Origin: Chlorobiales bacterium
GTDB lineage: Bacteria; Bacteroidota; Chlorobiia; Chlorobiales; Chlorobiaceae
Assembly (NCBI GenBank): GCA_022360415.1
Contig: JAKSDB010000072.1
Coordinates: 1 to 9,956, forward strand
DNA length: 9,956 bases
Direction: 5' to 3'
The notes under the pieces were generated by a model, which was not told the DNA's origin, ran no database searches, and worked only from the letters and a program-made list of their open reading frames with translations. This document shows positions 1-5,731 of this stretch, in pieces; positions within the stretch are counted from its first letter, which is position 1, and each line of letters begins with the position of its first letter. A program made the position numbers and the translations under genes.

Positions 1-1783
1 ATTTACAAAGGAAAAAACGCCTTCCTTCGTCGTCTCCCCGGACAAGCAGATTTATAAATGTTTTTCCAGCGGCAAGGGAGGCAATGTCTTTACCTTCATC
101 ATGGAAATGGAAAAGGTTTCTTTCCCGGAAGCAGTTGAAATAACCGCCAAACGGTGTGGCGTCGATATCAGCAAATATGTGAAAGGACCTGCCGCTCCGA
201 ACCCTGCTGAGCAGACTGCACATGAGACGCTCAAATGGGCGGCAAGAATTTATAACCGCCTGCTGAACTCTTCGGACGGGAAGGGTGGACTTGCCTATCT
301 TGCAACAAAACGGGGACTGACACCGAAAACCATAACGTCTTTCGGACTGGGATTCGCCCCCGAACAGTGGGAGTATCTGCTGTCTCACGCGAAACGCTCA
401 AAGATGTCGCTCGATCATCTCGTCTCAACCGGTCTTGTGCATCATAACCCCCGGAAGAACTCCCACTACGACTATTTCCGCAACCGGATCATGTTTCCGA
501 TTTTTTCCATAGGGGGTCAGGTCATCGGTTTCGGCGGAAGAACGCTCAGTAGCGACAAAAACACCCCGAAATATCTCAATTCACCCGAAAGCCGGGTATT
601 TGACAAATCAAAAGTCCTCTACGGCCTGCACGCAGCAAAAGAAACAATCCGCAAACAGGGCCTTGTCATTCTTGTCGAAGGTTATATGGACGTGCTTGCC
701 CTTCATCAGGCCGGGCTGAGCAATGCGGTGGCTTCCTGCGGTACAGCGCTGACGCGCGAGCAGGCAAAGATATTGCGAAGATACACTGAAGAGGTGCTTT
801 TCATCTATGACGGTGATGAAGCCGGTTCCAGGTCGATGCTCTCGGGTATCGACATACTTGTCGAATCAGGCCTTACGCCCTGGATAGCCTCCCTTCCGAA
901 AGGCGAAGACCCGGACAGCCTGGTGAGAAAAAAAGGAAAGGAAGGGTTTCTGGAATTCATCGAAAAGTCACGGAGATCATTCACCGATTTTCAGATCACC
1001 TACTACCACCAGCATGGCTCATTTGACCAGCCCGGGGAAAAATCACAGGCCGTAAGAGAAATGCTCAAAACCATATCGTTTGTTTCCGATACGGCACAGA
1101 GGGAATTTTACCTGCAAGAGCTTGAACAGAAAGTCGGCATCAGTGTGCCTGTTCTCAGGGAGCTTATTGCCGAGGGACATTCTGCCGGACGACGCCAGAA
1201 AAAGACTTTACGTAAAGACGATGAAACGGAAACAACATCCGGGAAAGAAGCCCCGCTCTCGGTGCTTGAAAAAACCTTTATAAAAGCGCTGCTTGAAAGC
1301 ACGTGGTATGGAAACGAGGTGCTTGAGTTCTGCGCGTCTCACGAAGCGCTGCTTAAGCTGTCAAGTCCGGTCGCCGCCCATATACTTGGTCACCTTGTCA
1401 ACAGATACAGGGAAAAACAGAACGCTAAAGATGATTACCTCGATATAGCAACGGAAATAAGCTCGTTCTCGCTTCCTGAAGCACGCAACCTTGCTTCGGG
1501 CCTTTTGATAGAACAGCCTGTCAGCAGCCGCTGGCATGTGTCGTTCGATGAACAGCAACAGAAAGCCCGACGATGCCTGACTGCTTTTCTCGACTCTGTG
1601 AGAAGCCTCATTCTGGAAGATTTTCGAACAAAAAGAAAACAGATAACAGAAAAACTCCGCACCGCGCCTGATCTCGCTATGGAAAAAAAGCTTGCTGAAG
1701 AGCTGAACATGTTGAACAGGGAAGAAAAAACAACACAAAATGAAGTCAACCAGATGATCGAGGTTATCCTGCAAAGCCGTTAG
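1..1783 (+). CDS. dnaG: DNA primase DnaG, 5'-truncated by window edge
   Basis: DnaG synthesises RNA primers at the replication fork. The open frame runs from base 2, so the true start lies upstream and 593 C-terminal residues are visible. In order (numbered from base 2): the end of the CHC2 zinc-binding domain (KTPSF at 5-9, CFSSGKGG at 20-27, then VFTFIMEME), the RNA-polymerase-like core with RNRIMFPIF and GFGGRT, the TOPRIM metal centre (EGYMD at 226-230, DGDEAG at 270-275, a later DPDS), and a charged helical C-terminal region where DnaG normally contacts DnaB helicase. Oddity: with E. coli as reference (C40, H43, C61, C64), the H43 position is Thr (codon 5-7), the C64 position is Ser (68-70), and only C61 is kept (59-61). 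C40 lies outside the window. The in-frame ATG at 101 is internal, because homology continues upstream of it. The gene ends with TAG at 1781. No convincing terminator follows. Family assignment is very secure. Confidence 0.97.
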   Translation, partial: FTKEKTPSFVVSPDKQIYKCFSSGKGGNVFTFIMEMEKVSFPEAVEITAKRCGVDISKYVKGPAAPNPAEQTAHETLKWAARIYNRLLNSSDGKGGLAYLATKRGLTPKTITSFGLGFAPEQWEYLLSHAKRSKMSLDHLVSTGLVHHNPRKNSHYDYFRNRIMFPIFSIGGQVIGFGGRTLSSDKNTPKYLNSPESRVFDKSKVLYGLHAAKETIRKQGLVILVEGYMDVLALHQAGLSNAVASCGTALTREQAKILRRYTEEVLFIYDGDEAGSRSMLSGIDILVESGLTPWIASLPKGEDPDSLVRKKGKEGFLEFIEKSRRSFTDFQITYYHQHGSFDQPGEKSQAVREMLKTISFVSDTAQREFYLQELEQKVGISVPVLRELIAEGHSAGRRQKKTLRKDDETETTSGKEAPLSVLEKTFIKALLESTWYGNEVLEFCASHEALLKLSSPVAAHILGHLVNRYREKQNAKDDYLDIATEISSFSLPEARNLASGLLIEQPVSSRWHVSFDEQQQKARRCLTAFLDSVRSLILEDFRTKRKQITEKLRTAPDLAMEKKLAEELNMLNREEKTTQNEVNQMIEVILQSR

Positions 1784-1807
1784 GCATCAGAATCATATAA
1801 AATCCCA

Positions 1808-1842
1808 CAGAAATGCGAAAAATAGCGCAGAAATGCGAAAAA
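1808..1842. repeat. Short direct repeat, two 15-bp copies
   Basis: CAGAAATGCGAAAAA occurs at 1808-1822 and again at 1828-1842, with start points 20 bases apart, just after the dnaG stop. Each copy is A-rich. This could be slippage or a remnant of a short tandem duplication. Confidence 0.7.
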
Positions 1843-1890
1843 AAATCGATATGGTGTAACTACAATGTATCAGAAACAGAAATATTTTCG

Positions 1891-1896
1891 TATAAT
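1891..1896 (+). promoter_or_regulatory. Possible -10 element (TATAAT)
   Basis: There is a perfect TATAAT in the dnaG-downstream gap, about 37 bases before the ATG of the possible small membrane peptide at 1933. No good -35 lies 16-18 bases upstream, so this may be chance in an A/T-rich stretch. Confidence 0.25.
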
Positions 1897-1932
1897 GGCG
1901 AAGGAAATTATGCCAACAGGGCCCCCTGCACC

Positions 1933-2040
1933 ATGCATTCTAATACCATATTATTCTACGAGCTTCTGATATTCACATCAGTCTACGTGATAGCAGGATT
2001 GTTGTGGATCATTGTAAAACGCAAAAAAAACAAACAGTAA
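1933..2040 (+). CDS. Possible small single-helix membrane peptide (35 aa)
   Basis: I do not recognise this gene. From the ATG at 1933 it would encode 35 residues: a short polar start (MHSNT), a hydrophobic stretch of about 20 residues (roughly 6-27, ending GLLWIIV), then a basic tail KRKKNKQ. This is the usual shape of a one-helix inner-membrane peptide with its tail in the cytoplasm. The same frame is open back to an ATG at 1813, giving 75 residues, but the extra part is low-complexity and poorly protein-like, and its start lies inside a 15-base direct repeat. I therefore prefer the inner start. No clear ribosome binding site precedes either ATG. A TATAAT at 1891 could drive it. It converges on the DUF2784 gene with 13 bases between the two stop codons. 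It could equally be a spurious open frame. Confidence 0.35.
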   Translation: MHSNTILFYELLIFTSVYVIAGLLWIIVKRKKNKQ

Positions 2041-2053
2041 CCTCCTCCCTGCT

Positions 2054-2422
2054 TCAACTTTTGCGCCGTACAGTCAAAACATAAAAACCGTAAAAGAGAA
2101 CGTTAACGACTACCACAAATCCCCCAAGCAAGAGTTGTATCTCCCGGGTCAGGCCTGCCGGGTAGACAAGCGGAAGCAGATAATGCCCGATAAACCCTTC
2201 TTCGTAAAAGCCAGACTGCGCTTGATGTCGAAACCAGTTTTCCAGGGGTGTCAGAGGGCAGATCCACCCTTTCCACTCAATCAATACCGCCCAGACAACC
2301 GCAGGCAAATGAAACCATACAATCCACCGCTTCAGAAAAAGCAGCGAGCCGCCGGCGACAGCAAAGATTATAAAGAGAAGATGGATTACCACAACGGCAT
2401 CCGCGGCAAGAGTGTAGAGCAT
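2054..2422 (-). CDS. DUF2784 family small integral membrane protein
   Basis: This is a 122-residue membrane protein of unknown function. About three hydrophobic segments are visible: roughly 5-30 (following MLYTLAADAV), 33-50 (around WFHLPAVVWAVLIEW) and 97-117 (near the C-terminus), with a basic tail VRRKS. The central conserved signature ICPLTPLENW, followed by GFIGHYLLPLVYPAGLT, is what I recognise as DUF2784. The length fits the family, which is usually a little over 100 residues. The start is the ATG at 2422; only a weak GAG lies upstream. It stands alone between a possible tiny peptide gene (convergent) and a repeat-rich intergenic region, so the context gives no functional clue. The biochemical role of the family is unknown to me. 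Family call confident, function not assigned. Confidence 0.88.
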   Translation of the reverse strand: MLYTLAADAVVVIHLLFIIFAVAGGSLLFLKRWIVWFHLPAVVWAVLIEWKGWICPLTPLENWFRHQAQSGFYEEGFIGHYLLPLVYPAGLTREIQLLLGGFVVVVNVLFYGFYVLTVRRKS

Positions 2423-2476
2423 AATTTCTCAGATAAGAAAGTGACGACTTGGGAGGGATAGCATTCTACCCCGAGA

Positions 2477-2494
2477 CCCGATACCGACCCCGAT
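2477..2494. repeat. Hexamer-periodic tract, NCCGAN x3
   Basis: CCCGAT, ACCGAC and CCCGAT follow each other directly. Part of this tract (CCGATACC, 2478-2485) is the reverse complement of GGTATCGG at 2523-2530, so a long-loop hairpin is possible. Confidence 0.55.
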
Positions 2495-2534
2495 CTCCGT
2501 AATAAATCGAGAATTCGTAATTGGTATCGGAATC

Positions 2535-2564
2535 AAAAAAGCGGGCAAACACGTGGATTTGCCC
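2535..2564 (-). terminator. Intrinsic terminator for the ribBA-glyA operon (candidate)
   Basis: Read on the minus strand, GGGCAAA pairs with TTTGCCC around an 8-base loop (plus-strand 2543-2564), followed by GC and then six Ts (plus-strand A run 2535-2540). That is the layout of a Rho-independent terminator facing transcripts coming from glyA, about 275 bases past its stop. The stem is moderate at 7 bp. It may also be part of an interspersed repeat. Confidence 0.55.
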
Positions 2565-2615
2565 CTACAGCTTAATTAAAACAAATCAGCAATCTTGAGG
2601 CTCCAACTTTCCGAT

Positions 2616-2639
2616 TACGAGTACGACTACGAGTACGAA
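2616..2639. repeat. 12-bp tandem repeat x2 (TACGAN hexamers x4)
   Basis: TACGAGTACGAC at 2616-2627 is followed directly by TACGAGTACGAA at 2628-2639. Both derive from a TACGAN hexamer repeated four times. It lies in non-coding DNA. Confidence 0.85.
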
Positions 2640-2699
2640 TCCACTTTATTTACCAATCACATTCTTTGCCGACTGAAGACTGCCTAACAAGTGAGCCGC

Positions 2700-2839
2700 G
2701 GTGCCTTGAAAAACCGTAGCGAGCGGTTCAAGAGCAAGGCGAACGGAGCACAGGAACCGGAGTGTACATCGAGTACATGAGGATTCTGAGCACCGCTCAA
2801 CGCAGCTATTGGACCGTTTAGCAGGTTTTCCGAGGCACC
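2700..2839. repeat. ~140-bp imperfect palindrome, probable interspersed repeat element
   Basis: The outer arms GGTGCCTTGAAAAACC (2700-2715) and GGTTTTCCGAGGCACC (2824-2839) are near-perfect reverse complements. Partial complementarity continues inward, with CGGTTCAAGAGC and CGGAGCACAGGAACCGG on the left against their counterparts on the right. The centre is TGTAC-ATCGA-GTACA (2763-2777). The left arm is purine-rich and the right arm less so. The element ends exactly at the glyA stop codon (2840-2842). It resembles mobile palindromic intergenic repeats (MITE/REP-like). Transcribed from glyA it would fold into a very long hairpin at the mRNA 3' end. Confidence 0.7.
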
Positions 2840-4162
2840 TTAAGGTGTTGGACCGAAATCATTAAGGGGCAACCCTTCACACATCTCCTTTACATCCACC
2901 CTTACCTCGGCACAAACCTGTTCGATCCTGTCAGTATTCGCCGCACTGATCACCCTGTCGATCAACTCCACAATGCGCTCGGCATACTGCCCGGTCATTC
3001 CTCTCGTGGTCATCGCGGGTGTACCGACACGGATGCCGCTTGTCACGAAGGGCGATTTGTCATCGAAAGGAACCATGTTCTTGTTAACCGTAATACCCGC
3101 TTCATGCAGCAGGTTTTCGGCTATCTTTCCGGTGACATTTTTGTTGCGAAGGTCGATCAGCATGAGATGGTTTTTTGTACCGCCGCTGACAATATGATAA
3201 TCGAGACCGATAAACTTTTCCGCCATGACAGCAGCATTCCTGCGAACCTGCTCGGCATAGGTGCGGAACTCGGGCTGCAACGCTTCGCCGAACGCAACCC
3301 CCTTTGCCGCGATGATATGCATGAGAGGGCCTCCCTGAATTCCGGGCATGATCTCGGCATCGATCACTTCGGACATCATCTTTGTGCGAATCCCTTTCTT
3401 CGTCTTTAGGGTAATTCCAAGAGGGTTTTCAAAATCCTGCCCCATCATGATCATTCCCCCGCGAGGACCTCGAAGGGTTTTATGGGTGGTGGTTGTGACA
3501 AAGTGGCAGTGGGGCATGGGATCGTTCAACAGGCCGGAAGCAATAAGACCAGCCGGGTGAGCTATATCGGCCATGAGAAATGCACCTACCTTGTCTGCAA
3601 CCTCCCTGAATGCTTTGAAGTCGAAGCCCTGGGAATAGGCGCTCGCCCCGCAAATAATGAGTTTCGGCTGAACCCTCAAGGCCATCTCTTCGACTCTGTT
3701 CATGTCGATGTAGCCGGTCTCTTTTTCAACCCCATAGGTATGCGCTTCGAAAAACTGTCCGGAAAAGTTGACCTTGCTGCCGTGTGTAAGGTGACCGCCA
3801 TGAGAAAGATCAAGCCCCATAATCCTGTCACCCGGCTTCAGGACAGCAAAAAGCACTCCCATGTTCGCGCTGGAGCCGGAATGAGGCTGAACGTTAACAT
3901 ATTCGCAGCCGAAAAGCTTTTTCGCCCGATCTCTTGCGACATTTTCCGCGATATCGACAAACTCACAGCCACCGTAATACCGCTTGCCGGGATATCCTTC
4001 AGCGTACTTGTTTGTCATGACCGATCCGCACGCTTCCATAACCGCCCTGCTCGCGAAGTTTTCCGATGCGATCAGTTCGAGCGTTTCCGTCTGACGCCGG
4101 ATTTCTCCGGCTATTGCTTCAAAAATCTCCTTATCCTGCTTCTGAAGGACATTCATGTTCAT
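2840..4162 (-). CDS. glyA: Serine hydroxymethyltransferase
   Basis: This cytosolic PLP enzyme interconverts serine plus tetrahydrofolate with glycine plus 5,10-methylene-tetrahydrofolate, the main source of one-carbon units. The protein is 440 residues, slightly longer than the usual bacterial 415-430. Landmarks: LIASENF (30-36), EGYPGKRYYGG (55-65), QPHSGSSAN (92-100), DLSHGGHLTHG (118-128), MADIAHPAGLIASG (197-210) and the PLP-lysine motif TTTTHKTLRGPRGG, with K228 as the Schiff-base lysine. ATG at 4162 was chosen because a GGAG lies 11 bases upstream; a second ATG is two codons in. It lies 39 bases downstream of ribBA on the same strand, so the two are probably cotranscribed. The stop codon abuts a large palindromic repeat, and a terminator-like hairpin lies about 275 bases further. 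I see no glycine riboswitch nearby. Confidence 0.98.
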   Translation of the reverse strand: MNMNVLQKQDKEIFEAIAGEIRRQTETLELIASENFASRAVMEACGSVMTNKYAEGYPGKRYYGGCEFVDIAENVARDRAKKLFGCEYVNVQPHSGSSANMGVLFAVLKPGDRIMGLDLSHGGHLTHGSKVNFSGQFFEAHTYGVEKETGYIDMNRVEEMALRVQPKLIICGASAYSQGFDFKAFREVADKVGAFLMADIAHPAGLIASGLLNDPMPHCHFVTTTTHKTLRGPRGGMIMMGQDFENPLGITLKTKKGIRTKMMSEVIDAEIMPGIQGGPLMHIIAAKGVAFGEALQPEFRTYAEQVRRNAAVMAEKFIGLDYHIVSGGTKNHLMLIDLRNKNVTGKIAENLLHEAGITVNKNMVPFDDKSPFVTSGIRVGTPAMTTRGMTGQYAERIVELIDRVISAANTDRIEQVCAEVRVDVKEMCEGLPLNDFGPTP

Positions 4163-4201
4163 GTGCTGTAATTCTCCACTATGTTTGGTTATTGCCGTTC
4201 C

Positions 4202-5461
4202 TCACCCTTCTTTCTGCCCGGTATTTTCGTCAGTGCAGCCACAGGTACTCGCAATCATGTGCCCCATTTTATCCCGCTTGGTCCGAAGATATCCCTGGTT
4301 CAGCGGGTTGGGTGCGATCTCAATCGGAACCCTTTCGACAATCTCAAGACCATACCCTTCAAGCCCTACAATCTTCTTCGGATTGTTGGTCATCAGCCGC
4401 ATATTTTTCACGCCAAGGTCCTGAAGTATCTGCGCGCCGATGCCGTAATCCCGGAGATCCGCCTTGAAACCAAGCTTCTCATTGGCTTCAACCGTATCCA
4501 GACCTTCGTCCTGAAGATTATATGCTTTCAGCTTGTTGATAAGACCGATTCCACGGCCTTCCTGCATCAGATAGACGAGAACCCCCCTGCCTTCCTTGTC
4601 GATCTGCTTCATTGCCGCAGCAAGCTGGTTCCCGCAGTCGCATCGAAGCGAAGCGAAAACATCCCCGGTGGCACACTGGGAGTGGACGCGTACAAGAACC
4701 GGATCATCTGTATCCACATCACCTTTAACAAAAGCAAGATGGTTCTGCTGACTGTCATCGCAGCATGTCTCATAGGCAACCAGCCTGAACTCCCCGTACC
4801 TTGTCGGCAGTTTTGTTTCGACTGAACGCAAAACCAGCTTTTTGCGCTTCATCTGGTACGCAACAAGGTCTTTTATCGTTATCAGCTTGAGCCCGAACTT
4901 TTCTTTGATCTTCAGCAGTTCGGGAAGCCTTGCCATGCTTCCATCGTCGTGAAGAATTTCGCAGAGCAGCCCTGTCGGAGAACACCCTGCAAGTTCCGCA
5001 AGGTCGACGGCAGCCTCCGTGTGCCCGACCCTTCTGAGCACCCCTCCGTCCATCGCGCGTAAAGGGAAAATGTGCCCCGGCCTTGAAAAATCATCCGCGT
5101 GAGAACCGGGTTCTCCCAGCATCTTGATCGTCATATACCGGTCATAGGCCGAGATACCTGTTGTCACTCCTTCGGCAATCGCATCGACCGATACGGTAAA
5201 GTTGGTTTCATGCTGCGACGTGTTTCGCTGAACCATCGGGTCGAGCTGAAGCTCTTTCGATCGCTCCATGGTTACAGCGACACAGAGCAGGCCCCGGGCT
5301 TCCTTGGTGATGAAATTCACCATTTCAGGGGTAACTTTTTCAGCCGCTGCTATAAAATCCCCTTCATCTTCACGATCCTCGTCGTCGATCACAATGACAA
5401 GCTTGCCGTCCTTTATATCCTCAATTGCAGACTCGATTGAATCAATCCTGGCTTGTTCCAT
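4202..5461 (-). CDS. ribBA: Bifunctional 3,4-dihydroxy-2-butanone 4-phosphate synthase / GTP cyclohydrolase II
   Basis: A fused enzyme supplying both precursors of riboflavin: ribulose 5-phosphate to dihydroxybutanone phosphate (N-terminal RibB) and GTP to diaminopyrimidinone phosphate (C-terminal RibA). The 419 residues match the usual fusion length. The RibB half (about 1-205) has DDEDREDEGD at 26-35, SRPGHIFPLRA at 126-136 and GHTEAAVDLA at 146-155. The RibA half (about 206-405) has the zinc cysteines C263, C274 and C276 (HSQCATGD, LRCDCG), QEGRGIGL at 300-307 and TNNPKK at 358-363. The common HSEC motif reads HSQC here, while the cysteine ligands are intact. A short tail (STCGCTDENTGQKEG) carries two extra cysteines. 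The start at 5461 has a weak GGGA about 10 bases upstream. It is first in a probable two-gene operon with glyA. No FMN riboswitch is visible upstream. Confidence 0.98.
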   Translation of the reverse strand: MEQARIDSIESAIEDIKDGKLVIVIDDEDREDEGDFIAAAEKVTPEMVNFITKEARGLLCVAVTMERSKELQLDPMVQRNTSQHETNFTVSVDAIAEGVTTGISAYDRYMTIKMLGEPGSHADDFSRPGHIFPLRAMDGGVLRRVGHTEAAVDLAELAGCSPTGLLCEILHDDGSMARLPELLKIKEKFGLKLITIKDLVAYQMKRKKLVLRSVETKLPTRYGEFRLVAYETCCDDSQQNHLAFVKGDVDTDDPVLVRVHSQCATGDVFASLRCDCGNQLAAAMKQIDKEGRGVLVYLMQEGRGIGLINKLKAYNLQDEGLDTVEANEKLGFKADLRDYGIGAQILQDLGVKNMRLMTNNPKKIVGLEGYGLEIVERVPIEIAPNPLNQGYLRTKRDKMGHMIASTCGCTDENTGQKEG

Positions 5462-5615
5462 ACCGATAATTCCCGAATGTTATTGATCCTGTAATTTCCA
5501 AAACCACGTAAACCACACCCGATTTTGCGGATAGCGGCATCGCGTCCGTTACAGCGACCTGAAACTTCATGTAAGGTACAGTAATGTAAAAAATCTTCGA
5601 ATACAAACGCCCTCT

Positions 5616-5643
5616 TTGATTACCCCCGGCATTTTTGTATACT
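5616..5643 (+). promoter_or_regulatory. Sigma70-type promoter for carB C-terminal half
   Basis: TTGATT (5616-5621) and TATACT (5638-5643) are separated by 16 bases in the 270-bp divergent gap between ribBA and carB. Transcription would start near 5650, giving a leader of about 80 bases. Confidence 0.5.
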
Positions 5644-5731
5644 TCACGGATTTTCGGCTGCAGGGGTATTTTTTATCTTTGTAGCAAGTTTCAGCTTTTC
5701 CGGTAAGCGTCTCAAAACACATCGAAACTGC

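Larger units (their letters stand above)
2423..2839. repeat. Gene-free mosaic of repeat-like sequence
   Basis: This 417-base gap holds no credible gene. It contains a hexamer-periodic tract (CCCGAT-ACCGAC-CCCGAT, 2477-2494), an 8-bp inverted repeat CCGATACC/GGTATCGG (2478-2485 and 2523-2530), a terminator-like hairpin (2543-2564), a TACGAN hexamer tract (2616-2639), and a long imperfect palindrome (2700-2839). The mixture looks like accumulated interspersed intergenic repeats, not a single regulatory region. Confidence 0.6.

Noticed and set aside
1361..1774. 137-codon minus-strand open frame within dnaG
   Set aside because: Shadow of the DnaG C-terminal region.
2020..2065. CGCAAAA/TTTTGCG inverted repeat as a bidirectional terminator
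   Set aside because: 7-bp A/T-rich stem with a loop of over 30 bases; unlikely to act as a terminator.
2135..2461. 108-codon plus-strand open frame
   Set aside because: Antisense to the DUF2784 gene, which has recognisable family motifs and membrane segments.
2616..2639. CRISPR-like repeats
   Set aside because: Hexamer/12-bp tandem units with no spacers; not a CRISPR array.
2836..2847. 12-bp perfect palindrome CACCTTAAGGTG at the glyA stop
   Set aside because: Arises where the repeat arm meets the glyA 3' end; probably incidental.
3482..4171. 229-codon plus-strand open frame
   Set aside because: Lies entirely antisense to glyA, whose protein is fully conserved; the translation resembles no protein.
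4181..4825. 214-codon plus-strand open frame
   Set aside because: Antisense to the RibA half of ribBA; a codon-bias shadow.
5578..5606. Minus-strand TTGTAT-17-TACTGT as ribBA promoter
   Set aside because: Only three of six bases match in each box; too weak to call.
5462..5731. FMN riboswitch upstream of ribBA
   Set aside because: The conserved RFN sequence blocks are not present on the minus strand in this gap.
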